A stretch of DNA of 64,000 nt, taken from positions 124,001-188,000 of the forward strand of contig JARHXX010000002.1 in NCBI GenBank assembly GCA_029269125.1. The letters are read 5' to 3'. Every line of letters begins with the position of its first letter. Position 1 is the stretch's first letter. The DNA comes from Kiritimatiellaeota bacterium B1221. GTDB lineage: Bacteria; Verrucomicrobiota; Kiritimatiellia; SS1-B-03-39; UBA6053. Shown here piece by piece: positions 8,357 to 17,136 of the stretch. Under the pieces are notes generated by a model. The model worked only from the letters and a program-made list of their open reading frames with translations, was not told the DNA's origin and ran no database searches. The position numbers and the translations under genes are program-made.

Positions 8357-9766
8357 ATGAAAAAACCTTTGAATATCATGTTGTTACAGGGGGAGGATGT
8401 TGGCCGTCACCTGGGGTGTTACGGCGATGGCAACGCCCGCACACCGCATCTGGATCAATTGGCTTCTCAGGGAGTCCGGTATACCCAAGCGTTTTCTCAT
8501 GCACCCGTTTGCGCCCCCAGTCGGGGCGGGATGGTGACCGGCCGGTATCCTTATTCATTGGGCAATCACCACATGCGCAGTCGCCTGGCCCATGCACCCC
8601 GGACATTTACCCAGGAGCTGCAGGATGCCGGGTATTATGTGAACTGGAATACCAAGCTGGACTTTAATTTCGAACCCCGGGAAGGGTGGAGGAATGCACA
8701 GTCTGAATGGTACAAACAGGCGGCACCTCAACAGCCTTTTATGGTGTATGAAAATTTCGGGGTGACCCATGAAAGTCGGATGTTTCCTCAAACGGAAGAT
8801 GCCCTGATTTCTCCACCACCCGAAGCGGAAGGGTTGCAGGGCCACGATCCTGCGGAAGTGGTGGTGCCTCCTCATTTGACGGACTGTCCCGAAGTGCGTG
8901 AGCAAATTGCAAAGTACTACAATGCATATTCTGTGCTGGACGCCCAGGTGGGACGCCGTTTGCAGTGGCTCGAAGATCAGGGGCTTACAGATTCTACAAT
9001 TGTGATATTTTTATCAGACCATGGCCGGGGGCTTCCCCGGGAGAAACGGTGGTGTTATGATGCGGGGATTCACCTACCTCTGATTGTCCGCTGGCCGGGC
9101 CAATTGGAGGCCAATACTGTTTGCAGCGATTTGGTGGCTTGGGTCGATATCGCCCCCACGCTCTTGTCTTTGGCCGGCGCCTCCATTCCTCAGGAGTATC
9201 AGGGGCAGGTCTTCCTCGGTGACGCGCCGGCAAAACCCCGGGACTGTGTGTTTGCAGGCCGGGACCGTATGGATGAAGTCTTTGATCGAGTGCGGGTTGT
9301 CCGTGATCACCGGTGGCATTATATTCGTAATTTTGCTCCGAAACTTCCGTGGTGCCAATACCAGAAATATATGGAGCAGCAAAAGGTTATGGGGGTGATG
9401 CGCGAAAAGTGGAAACAGGGAGAATTACAGGGAAGTGAAACCGTATTTTTCCAAAAGGAAAAACCGCTGGAGGAGTTGTTTGATTGTGAAAATGATCCCT
9501 ATTGCATGAAGAACCTGGCCGGAGATCCCGCCTGCACAGAAATTTTGGCAGCGATGAGATCGAGACTGGATCAGCATTTGGATGAGGTAGAGGATTTAGC
9601 CGTGAACACCGAGGAGGATTTGGTCGCGGATGGAATTTTGACGGACCTGGTTCCCGAGTACCGGGCGCGGCAGGCGGAAGCTCCCCGGGAGTGGGTCGTG
9701 GGTCCTTATCCTTTTCCTATGACTTTACGGGATGCCCAGGAAATGGGTTTGGCAGAGAATACCTGA
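8357..9766 (+). CDS. Type I sulfatase (formylglycine-dependent)
   Basis: 469 residues of the alkaline-phosphatase-fold sulfatase family, which cleaves sulfate esters or sulfamates. The modification site is C52-A-P-S-R56 within APVCAPSRGGMVTGRYP, where Cys52 would become formylglycine. The metal site near the N-terminus reads GED (E13, D14) where most members have DD. The late metal motif IFLSDHGRGLPREK is present. The overall pattern is closest to N-sulfoglucosamine sulfohydrolase-like members (S1 family), but the substrate is not certain. No signal peptide is seen, so it may be cytoplasmic. A matching radical-SAM maturase is encoded at 26606-27949. An AGGAGAG Shine-Dalgarno site precedes the ATG. 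Confidence 0.88.
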   Translation: MKKPLNIMLLQGEDVGRHLGCYGDGNARTPHLDQLASQGVRYTQAFSHAPVCAPSRGGMVTGRYPYSLGNHHMRSRLAHAPRTFTQELQDAGYYVNWNTKLDFNFEPREGWRNAQSEWYKQAAPQQPFMVYENFGVTHESRMFPQTEDALISPPPEAEGLQGHDPAEVVVPPHLTDCPEVREQIAKYYNAYSVLDAQVGRRLQWLEDQGLTDSTIVIFLSDHGRGLPREKRWCYDAGIHLPLIVRWPGQLEANTVCSDLVAWVDIAPTLLSLAGASIPQEYQGQVFLGDAPAKPRDCVFAGRDRMDEVFDRVRVVRDHRWHYIRNFAPKLPWCQYQKYMEQQKVMGVMREKWKQGELQGSETVFFQKEKPLEELFDCENDPYCMKNLAGDPACTEILAAMRSRLDQHLDEVEDLAVNTEEDLVADGILTDLVPEYRARQAEAPREWVVGPYPFPMTLRDAQEMGLAENT

Positions 9767-9798
9767 ATTGGCGTTTAATGTAAGGTTGAACTCCTCAT

Positions 9799-9810
9799 AA
9801 CCGGCCGGTT
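9799..9810. repeat. 12-base perfect palindrome between sulfatase and GH2-like remnant
   Basis: AACCGGCCGGTT is a perfect palindrome in the 88-base gap after the sulfatase stop, 45 bases before the ATG of the GH2-like fragment. There is no loop and no adjacent clean T-run, so it is a better operator candidate than a terminator. A 12-base palindrome rich in CG can also occur by chance. Confidence 0.3.
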
Positions 9811-9854
9811 TTACTGGCCCTGAAAAACTTTATAAAATAATTAAGATCGAAAAA

Positions 9855-10397
9855 ATGAAATTCACCCGTATTGGTCTGGGCGGTCCTTGGGAGTGCTGGC
9901 GCGAACAGAAATACACCCATCATTTTAACGCTCCGTGGCAGGAGATTTCTTTACCGCACTCTTGGAATGGTTTTGATTGTGTGGATCCGGATGTCCCTTA
10001 TTTTGAGGGCGATGGCTGGTTTCGGGGACTTTATACAGACTTCAAACAATTCTCTTTAAATGAGATTTTCAAGGTGGATCATTTCCTGCATGTGGAATGG
10101 GGGGACGAGAACCATGCCGGCAGACAGAGCGAAAATTCTGCCCCGGGATTGGATCTAGTTGAAGCCGGGCAGGGTGCGGATGAACAGGATGGGGACTATT
10201 CTTTGGCCGGACTGGGTCGTCTGATCGATAACCTGGGGACCGTGCAGGGGAGCCGCAACGTGCACACGGTAAATGGACGCAGCCAAATTTCTTATGAAAT
10301 CAAGGGGCAACCCAACGTCTTGGGAGTGCATGTCGAAGGCCTGCCGCCTGGTTTGTCATCTGATACTCCGGTGCTGGCGGGTAGCTGCCATGACTGA
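9855..10397 (+). pseudogene. GH2-like N-terminal fragment joined to an unrelated tail
   Basis: 180 codons. The first ~60 residues look like the start of a glycoside hydrolase family 2 sugar-binding domain: ISLPHSWNGFD, then YFEGDGWFRGLY. GH2 similarity ends abruptly after LYTDF (about base 10040). The remaining ~115 residues (FKVDHFLHVEWGDENHAG onward) are rich in Asp, Glu, Gly, His and Val and match nothing I recognise. A full GH2 enzyme would be 600-1000 residues, so the catalytic domain is missing. The most likely reading is a truncated or rearranged gene. The stop lies 8 bases inside the next gene. A new small protein cannot be excluded because the frame stays open. Confidence 0.5.
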
Positions 10398-11568
10398 ATC
10401 GCTCTCCATTCAACAGGCAAGGAAATTGGCGTTACTGTCTCAGCGGTTGCCTGCTTCAAAGAGCAGTGGGAAAGCAGAGGACGCGACACTCTCGGCGGTT
10501 GAGCATCTCGGATATATCCAGATTGACACGTTGTCGGTGGTTCAGCGTGCACATCATCATACGTTATGGAACCGGAATCCGCGGTATCAAGCGGGTCAAC
10601 TGGATCAGCTGATCGCAGAAAAAAAAGTTTTTGAGTATTGGTCTCATGCGGCCTCGTACTTGCCTTTTGGGGATTACCGATACAGTTTGCCCAGAAAACA
10701 GGCACTCAAAGACGGCACGCAACGTCATTGGTTTTCTCCTGATGCGCAAATGCTTCGATATGTTCTGGACCGAATCCGTTCCGAAGGACCCTTAATGGCA
10801 AAGGATTTTGAACAGAGCCGTAAACCGGCGGGAGACTGGGGGGTGAAACCTGCCAAACAGGCTTTGGAACTTTTGTTTATGCAAGGGGATCTGATGGTGT
10901 CAGAGCGGGTGAACTTTCATAAAGTTTATGATCTTACCGAACGGGTTTTGCCCGCCACGATTGATGCCACGGTTCCCACAGCTGAAGAGCAGGCCCGGCA
11001 CCTGATTGTCCGATATTTACGGGCCAACGGCATCGGAACGCTTTCGGAATTCACTTACCTAAGGAAAGGTGTGAAAACGAATGTGTCGGCTACACTGTCG
11101 GAGATGCTTGCCGGTGGAGAGGTGATGCGCGTGCTTGTGGGCAGTGCGGCGTATTATGCCCTGCCTGCCTCCATGGCCTTGCTGAAAAAACCGCTGGCAC
11201 GCAGTAAACTGAAAATTCTGTCTCCTTTCGATAACCTGGTGATTCAACGCAAGCGCATACAGGCATTATTTGGATTCGATTATCTTATCGAATGTTACCT
11301 ACCGGCCGCCAAACGCAAATACGGCTATTTTTGTTTGCCCATATGTTGGGATGGGAAACTGGTGGCACGTATGGATTGTAAGGCAGACCGCAAGGCTTCA
11401 GCACTGCATATTTATCATCTGGCACTTGAGCCGGGTGTGCTGAAGGTGGATGAATTTATTCTGGCGCTGCAGAAAGAATTAAAGGCCTTTTTGAAATTCA
11501 ATGACTGCACTGAGCTGGAAATACATAAAGTCACTCCCCCGAATCTGAAGTCCGCATTCAGTCGGTAG
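10390..11568 (+). CDS. YcaQ/AlkX-type winged-helix DNA glycosylase
   Basis: 392 residues of the HTH_42 (AZL) family, which in E. coli YcaQ and Streptomyces AlkZ removes alkylated bases and unhooks interstrand crosslinks. The start at 10390 gives the family N-terminus LSIQQARKLALLSQRL. The catalytic motif is Q44-I-D46 in GYIQIDTLSVVQRAHHHT, so it is the QxD type of YcaQ/AlkX rather than the QxQ type of AlkZ. The WNRNPRY and FEYWSHAASYLP motifs that follow are also typical. It overlaps the upstream fragment by 8 bases and ends convergently on the SMP-30 gene with an 11-base overlap. Confidence 0.83.
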   Translation: MTESLSIQQARKLALLSQRLPASKSSGKAEDATLSAVEHLGYIQIDTLSVVQRAHHHTLWNRNPRYQAGQLDQLIAEKKVFEYWSHAASYLPFGDYRYSLPRKQALKDGTQRHWFSPDAQMLRYVLDRIRSEGPLMAKDFEQSRKPAGDWGVKPAKQALELLFMQGDLMVSERVNFHKVYDLTERVLPATIDATVPTAEEQARHLIVRYLRANGIGTLSEFTYLRKGVKTNVSATLSEMLAGGEVMRVLVGSAAYYALPASMALLKKPLARSKLKILSPFDNLVIQRKRIQALFGFDYLIECYLPAAKRKYGYFCLPICWDGKLVARMDCKADRKASALHIYHLALEPGVLKVDEFILALQKELKAFLKFNDCTELEIHKVTPPNLKSAFSR

Positions 11569-12433
11569 AGGGCTTCTGTTTTGCCGTTTTAAACGGAACT
11601 TGCGGTATTCCTTTTCCTGCATTTCGAATGATAAACGTTTTGCCGGCCTGTGGTTCCGTCAGGGTAGGGCTGATGCCGGTCGTCACATATAAATCGGTTA
11701 GTTCCGGCCCTCCGAAACAACAGGAAGTGGTTTCGATACAGGGGAAGTTAATGCGTTCAAGAAGTGTGCCTGATGGTTCAAATTTCACCACGCATCCTCC
11801 ATGACAAAAGGCAATCCAGAGGTTCCCATCCACATCGGTGCACATGCCGTCCGGGACGCCTTTAATCATCTCTTCGGAATTGAAAAGAATCTGTTCATTG
11901 GAAATGGCACCGCTTTCGGGATCATAAGCAAAACTTCGAATATTGTATGAAGGTGTGTCGATGTAGAAACAGGTTTTCGCATCTGGAGACCAGGCAATGC
12001 CATTCGAGTTTGTGACATTGGAAAAAACCTTGTGGCAGGAAAGATCTTCGTCAAACCGATAGAGTGAGGCATTGCCGACAATTTTAGTGGTGGCGATGGA
12101 GCCGGCAAACAAACGTCCATCCGGAGATACGCCTGCATCATTAAAACGGTTGTCTTCGATATCGGATTCCGGATTGATGATGGGGGAGGAGATTCCCGTT
12201 TCAAGGTCTATAAAGAACAGACCTTCATCTCCCCCCCAGATCCAGCGTCCATCTTCACAAGGGAGTGCAAATCCTATGCGCTGATCGACCTGCCACACTT
12301 TATTTTCCTGCGTCACCGGGCAGTAACGAACAAGGGCTTTACCCGAAATATCCACAGCATAAAACTGATCGTTCCACCATACGGGGCCTTCACCCCACTT
12401 GAATGTTTGTGAGTTGAGTTGCTCGATTTTCAT
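11558..12433 (-). CDS. SMP-30/gluconolactonase/LRE-family protein
   Basis: 291 residues forming a six-bladed propeller of the SMP-30 family, Ca/Zn-dependent lactonases that open sugar lactones. Family marks are GEGPVWW near the N-terminus (metal-binding Glu), RFNDAGVSPDGRLFAGS, NGIAWSPDAKTCFYIDT and GVPDGMCTDVDGNLWIA (metal-binding Asn and Asp). There is no signal peptide, so cytoplasmic. It is the last gene of the operon with the ROK kinase, Ppx and Ppk1, and its ATG overlaps the ppk stop by 4 bases. A role in sugar acid or glucose side-metabolism is inferred from that context. Confidence 0.87.
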   Translation of the reverse strand: MKIEQLNSQTFKWGEGPVWWNDQFYAVDISGKALVRYCPVTQENKVWQVDQRIGFALPCEDGRWIWGGDEGLFFIDLETGISSPIINPESDIEDNRFNDAGVSPDGRLFAGSIATTKIVGNASLYRFDEDLSCHKVFSNVTNSNGIAWSPDAKTCFYIDTPSYNIRSFAYDPESGAISNEQILFNSEEMIKGVPDGMCTDVDGNLWIAFCHGGCVVKFEPSGTLLERINFPCIETTSCCFGGPELTDLYVTTGISPTLTEPQAGKTFIIRNAGKGIPQVPFKTAKQKPSTD

Positions 12434-14550
12434 TTTTTTGCTTTTCGTTTTTGGGGGCGGTGAGGTTCAAAGGTCGTGCGCCGACTACGACTGGTGGTGT
12501 TGGCACGCGCTTGGGATTCATTGTAGAGCACTTCCTGACTCCGATAGGCTTTTTCACCTTTCTCCGGGCTGAGGCGGGTGTATACCCCGTCTGCACCCAA
12601 TTCACGTGCTTTCACATTATCTTTGAAGCCTGCATTTAAGATGTGCTCAAGTTCTTCACGGAGCGCGGGTTCATCTACGGGTGTCATCAATTCCACCCGT
12701 TTATCCAAGTTTCGGGTCATCCAGTCGGCACTGGAAATAAAGACCCGGGGTGCGCCACCATGATAAAACCAGAAAATGCGTGAATGTTCGAGGAAGCGGT
12801 CCACAATACTGATCACGCGAATGTTTTCACTCAAACCCTTGATTCCGGGATGGAGGCAGCAGATCCCTCGCACCAGCAATTCAATTTTCACCCCGGCATT
12901 TGATGCCCGGTAGAGTTCTTCAATCATTTTGGTGTCTGCCAACGAGTTGAATTTTGCTCGAATTTGTGCTTTTTCACCCTGTTTTGCACGTTCGATTTCG
13001 CCTTCGATCATTTGGTATATAGAATTCCGAATGGTCAGGGGGGCGGCCGCAAGGCGTTGAAAACTTTGGGGCTGGCTGAAACCGGTAATGGTATTGAAAA
13101 ACATGGTGGCATCCATGCCTAAATCGGGGTCGCAGGTTAAATAACTGATGTCTGTATAAAGTTTTGCGGTGCCCTCGTTGTAGTTTCCGGTGCCCAAATG
13201 CAGGTAACGGCGGATGCCGCCGGGTTCACGGCGGACAATGATCAGCAATTTGGCATGGGTTTTAAATCCTTTGACTCCGTAAATCACCTGGACTCCTGCC
13301 TGTTCCATGGCCCGGGCCCATTCAATGTTTCTGGCTTCATCAAAGCGGGCTTTTAGTTCCACGATCACGGTGACGGTTTTCCCCCGTTCAGCCGCCCGCA
13401 TCAGGGCATTGACGATGGGGGAATTTTTACTGGTGCGGTAAAGAATTTGTTTGATGGCGATCACTTGAGGATCTTCGGCTGCCTGCTCAATAAGTTTCAC
13501 CACCGGGTCAAAGGAGTCGTAGGGATGATGAAAGAGGCAGGGTTTGGCCGCAATCTGATCAAACAAAGGTTTGGCCAGATCCAATTGGGGGTGGGGGCAG
13601 GGGGGCCATTCCTCCTGGCGTAAATGGTCGTAACCGGGCAGTCCGGATATGCTGAAATAATCGGCGAAGTTCAGGGGGCCGGAAACTCTATAGATTTCAT
13701 TTTCACTTATAGAAAAGATTTTTCGTAATTGACGTTCCGCGACCTGGGTTGCGGTGTCGAGTAACTCGATACGCACGCAATCACTGACTTTCCGCTCGCT
13801 GAGCACCGCGTCCATTTGGGTGACCAGGTCCAAAGCACCGTCTTCACTTACGGCCATATCGGCATTGCGGGTGATGCGGAAGGGCACCACTTCGAGAACC
13901 TCATCCGAGGGGAAGAATTGTTGGATGTGCATGGTGAGCACATCTTCGACCGGAATGTATCCGTAGCCATTTTCCACCCGCAGGGAAATAAAGCGGTCAA
14001 TGTCACCGAGGATGGGCAGAATCGCCAACCGGGGAGTCTTTTTCTTGCCTTTGATTTCATCTTTCAGGCGGATAAAGAGTTGTAAGGCCAGATTGGGATA
14101 GAAGGGGGTTGTGCCATCCATGTTTACAGCGGCGGGGGTCAGAATAGAGGCGAGTTCTTCTTTGAATAATCGAAGCAACTGTCCTTTTTGTTCCGCATTC
14201 GCGCTTTCCGGCGTCACACGGACAATGCCGGATTCAATCATGGCCGGTTCGATTTCCTGTTTGAAGCACCTGTATTGTTCTTCCACAAGTTTGCGGGCTT
14301 TTTGGGTCGCACCCTTCAGTTGTTGACTGGGGGTAAGGCCACTTGGATCTTTTTTGCTGTGTCCGGGAGACTGCAGGAAATGCAGGGAACCCATCCGCAC
14401 CATAAAAAACTCATCCAGATTGTTACTGGTGATGGCAATAAACTTGAGGCGTTCCAAAAGAGGGTTGTCCTGGTCACGTGCTTCTTCCAGAACTCTGGCA
14501 TTAAAATCAAGCCAGCTACTTTCACGGTTAATAAATTTCAAACGGCTCAT
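12430..14550 (-). CDS. ppk1: Polyphosphate kinase 1
   Basis: 706 residues, the normal PPK1 length. It reversibly makes inorganic polyphosphate from ATP. The N-terminal domain motif NLDEFFMVRMG is followed by the two phospholipase-D-like catalytic domains. GFKTHAKLLII carries the autophosphorylated His, YLHLGTGNYNEGTAKLYTD follows, and the nucleotide region RFDEARNIEWARAMEQAG is present. The last ~20 residues (rich in R, T, K) are a basic extension beyond the family core. Six bases separate it from ppx upstream and it overlaps the SMP-30 gene by 4 bases. Confidence 0.96.
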   Translation of the reverse strand: MSRLKFINRESSWLDFNARVLEEARDQDNPLLERLKFIAITSNNLDEFFMVRMGSLHFLQSPGHSKKDPSGLTPSQQLKGATQKARKLVEEQYRCFKQEIEPAMIESGIVRVTPESANAEQKGQLLRLFKEELASILTPAAVNMDGTTPFYPNLALQLFIRLKDEIKGKKKTPRLAILPILGDIDRFISLRVENGYGYIPVEDVLTMHIQQFFPSDEVLEVVPFRITRNADMAVSEDGALDLVTQMDAVLSERKVSDCVRIELLDTATQVAERQLRKIFSISENEIYRVSGPLNFADYFSISGLPGYDHLRQEEWPPCPHPQLDLAKPLFDQIAAKPCLFHHPYDSFDPVVKLIEQAAEDPQVIAIKQILYRTSKNSPIVNALMRAAERGKTVTVIVELKARFDEARNIEWARAMEQAGVQVIYGVKGFKTHAKLLIIVRREPGGIRRYLHLGTGNYNEGTAKLYTDISYLTCDPDLGMDATMFFNTITGFSQPQSFQRLAAAPLTIRNSIYQMIEGEIERAKQGEKAQIRAKFNSLADTKMIEELYRASNAGVKIELLVRGICCLHPGIKGLSENIRVISIVDRFLEHSRIFWFYHGGAPRVFISSADWMTRNLDKRVELMTPVDEPALREELEHILNAGFKDNVKARELGADGVYTRLSPEKGEKAYRSQEVLYNESQARANTTSRSRRTTFEPHRPQKRKAKK

Positions 14551-14556
14551 AATGGT

Positions 14557-16086
14557 TTATCCTTTCACTAAAATCACATTCATTCCGAATACTTGTTCGA
14601 ACATTTTCCCTTTCACTTGCAGGGCCGAGTTTTCCAAATGGAGATTGTCGACGCCGGGTACCCGAATAATCAGAGTTTCCTCACGCCGCTCGCAAACAAT
14701 TTTATGAATGCGCCGTCCACGTGACCGGGCTAACGCATCGGCCACCCGTAACAGGGCGGAAAGTTGTTGCACGACGATTCGGTCGCGCCGGGGGAGGCTT
14801 TGGTACAGAGGGTGGCTCGCTTTGGGGGCGGAGCGCCGGTGGTAACGTGCAATGTTGGCGACAATGCGACTGTCTCGCCGACCCAAACCGAAAATATTGC
14901 AATTGGCTAAAATATACATGGAATGTTTATGATGGCTGGTGGCGCCGATAAACGTTCCTATCTCATGCAGGAGGGATGCGATTTGGAGGAGGACGCGATA
15001 ACGCAAGCCGAGGTGATGTTCTTCTTTAAGTTCATCAAACAATTGAAGGGCGAGTCCGGCAACTTCTTTTCCGTGGGCCTCATCCAATGCGAATTTCCGG
15101 CCGAGCTGTAATGCGGAATCGAGCATTTGTTCCTGGTAGATTTCGGTCCACCCTTCCTCTTGAGCGAGTTCCTGCAGCAGACCGTCGCGCATACTGAATG
15201 CCCCGACTTTGAGGGTTTTGCATCCCAGGTCCTCCGCAAACCGGACGTAAGCATAAAGGGCGGGGCCCAGGGTTTCGGCCTCTGCAAAGGTGAGCTGGTA
15301 CTTTTCCACACACTGCTCTGTACTGAGGTGTAGAATTTCATCGGTAAACGTTTTCCATTTTTTCAATGGGATGGGCTGGAGCGTTTCCCGGTTCCACTCC
15401 GGATTTATGTTTTTGGCCAAAAAGCGTGCGTCACCTCCCAGCAGGATTAGAGAAGGATCTCCTTCCTTAAAGTCGTCCCTCAATTGATGGAGGGAATTTG
15501 AGACTTCCTGTTCCAGGACTTCACGTATTTGATTCTGGGGGGTGCGTTGTTGCTCCAGTTGGTTTCTCATTCGCAGGGACCCCAGGCGCATCACCCGGGT
15601 TTCCACGATGTTTTGATTGCGAAGTTCCAGAATTTCTGTGCGCCCCCCGCCGACTTCCATTACCAGAGTATGTTCGGTGGTTTTGCGGCGTTTGTCCCGT
15701 ATAAAGGGGAGGACACTTAAGTAGGTTAACCGGGTGGCTTCGGCATCATCCACGATTTCGATTTCAATCCCGGTGGCCATGGCGACCCGGTCCAGGAGGG
15801 TTTCCCGGTTTCCGGCTTCCTGCACTGCGGAGCTGGCGACTGCACGCACGTTCTCTTTATCCACCCGGTACTCACGCATGACATGCTGGAAGCTTTCCAA
15901 GGTGCGCACGCATGCTTCAATGGTGGAGCGGCGAATTCGTCCTTTGGTGAAAACATCCTGTCCGAGCCGAACAGATTGATTAAGTTTTTCCAAAAATTGG
16001 ATGTTTCCGGCTTCGTCAATATCCGCAAGTGCCATGCGAATGCTTGAAGTGCCGATATCGATAACGGCTACTGTGCGAGAATTCAT
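14557..16086 (-). CDS. ppx: Exopolyphosphatase of the Ppx/GppA family with HD-type C-terminal domain
   Basis: 509 residues, the length of two-domain Ppx proteins. It removes terminal phosphates from polyphosphate, and relatives hydrolyse pppGpp. The N-terminal ASKHA ATPase fold opens with VAVIDIGTSSIRMALADI, and EVGGGRTEI gives the second phosphate loop. The C-terminal half has the HD-like motif SLLHEIGTFIGATSHHKHS, with GLGRRDSRIVANIARYHR later. It sits directly before ppk1 and overlaps the ROK kinase stop by 4 bases, so synthesis and breakdown of polyphosphate are encoded together. Confidence 0.93.
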   Translation of the reverse strand: MNSRTVAVIDIGTSSIRMALADIDEAGNIQFLEKLNQSVRLGQDVFTKGRIRRSTIEACVRTLESFQHVMREYRVDKENVRAVASSAVQEAGNRETLLDRVAMATGIEIEIVDDAEATRLTYLSVLPFIRDKRRKTTEHTLVMEVGGGRTEILELRNQNIVETRVMRLGSLRMRNQLEQQRTPQNQIREVLEQEVSNSLHQLRDDFKEGDPSLILLGGDARFLAKNINPEWNRETLQPIPLKKWKTFTDEILHLSTEQCVEKYQLTFAEAETLGPALYAYVRFAEDLGCKTLKVGAFSMRDGLLQELAQEEGWTEIYQEQMLDSALQLGRKFALDEAHGKEVAGLALQLFDELKEEHHLGLRYRVLLQIASLLHEIGTFIGATSHHKHSMYILANCNIFGLGRRDSRIVANIARYHRRSAPKASHPLYQSLPRRDRIVVQQLSALLRVADALARSRGRRIHKIVCERREETLIIRVPGVDNLHLENSALQVKGKMFEQVFGMNVILVKG

Positions 16087-17069
16087 TTTGTCTCCTGTTT
16101 ACGTACCCAAGCTGCAGCCCCTAGGGCGGTGGCGTGATCTCCCAACTTGGCAATTTCTATTTTGCAACTTCCTTGAAGGGCATCCATGATTTTGGGTTGC
16201 ATGGCATCTTCCACATGTTTTTTGTATAGCGCGGGCATCGCTTCCGCAAGGCCACCGCCTATCACCATAATTTCCGGCGCGAGTAAATTCACGACGCCCC
16301 CCAGTGCCTGCCCCAAAGCGGTACAGGCATCGATGATAATTTGTTCGATGACTTTGTCTCCATTTTCCACCGCGGAGGCGAGGGCCCCTGATTTAATTCG
16401 GGCGGGGTCACTGCCCACATTTTCCGATAACCAGGGGGCCTGACCCCGAATGACCGCTGCGGAGGCAGCAGTTGCAATGGCGAGTCGACCTGCGACTGAT
16501 TCCAAACATCCTTTTCTTCCGCAACCGCATTGTGCGCCGTTGGGAACCACTTGAAAATGTCCAATTTCCATGCAGGTCCATTTGCTTCCTCTGAAAATAT
16601 CTCCTTGATAGACCAAAGCCCCGCCGATGCCTGTGCCGGGGAAAATACCGAACACGGTGGAGGCGCCTTTGCCGGCTCCATTCATATATTCGCCAAAAGT
16701 TCCGGCATCCACATCATTTGCCACGGCGGCCGGCACCCCGAATTCTTTTTCAAGCATTTTTTTGATGGCGACGTCATACCAACCAATATTGCCTGCCTTG
16801 ACGAGTACCCCGGTTTGTAGATTTAAAACCCCCGGACAGCCGATACCGACTCCGCTCAAGTTATCCTTTGAGATGCCTGCATCATCCAGAGCGTCGTGAG
16901 CGGTTTTTAACAGGCGGGCAATTCCGGCCTCTTGACCCAGTTCGGCTTTGGTTTTTCTTTTCGTGCTCCCGATCAGATTAAAATCCTGATCGTAAACTTC
17001 TGCGAGTATCTTGGTGCCCCCTAAATCAATCCCCAGCCAATATGTTTGTTCTGATGCTTTATTGCTCAT
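16083..17069 (-). CDS. ROK-family sugar kinase, probable glucokinase
   Basis: 328 residues. The phosphate-1 loop is LGIDLGGTKILAEVYD. GIGCPGVLN and the NDVDAGTFGEY catalytic-Asp region follow, then FPGTGIGGALV. The ROK zinc motif CGCGRKGCLE comes after GHFQVVPNG, with the conserved EIGH Glu-His pair. It would phosphorylate glucose or a related hexose. First gene of a four-gene operon with ppx, ppk1 and an SMP-30 lactonase. The placement raises the possibility of polyphosphate use as phosphoryl donor, as in actinobacterial ROK polyphosphate glucokinases. ATP is equally possible from sequence alone. Confidence 0.87.
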   Translation of the reverse strand: MSNKASEQTYWLGIDLGGTKILAEVYDQDFNLIGSTKRKTKAELGQEAGIARLLKTAHDALDDAGISKDNLSGVGIGCPGVLNLQTGVLVKAGNIGWYDVAIKKMLEKEFGVPAAVANDVDAGTFGEYMNGAGKGASTVFGIFPGTGIGGALVYQGDIFRGSKWTCMEIGHFQVVPNGAQCGCGRKGCLESVAGRLAIATAASAAVIRGQAPWLSENVGSDPARIKSGALASAVENGDKVIEQIIIDACTALGQALGGVVNLLAPEIMVIGGGLAEAMPALYKKHVEDAMQPKIMDALQGSCKIEIAKLGDHATALGAAAWVRKQETK

Positions 17070-17136
17070 TCCGCTGTGCTATCAGAGCACAGGTCCCGCC
17101 TCAACCCCATATCTGCAAAGTTCGGTTAGAATTTTA

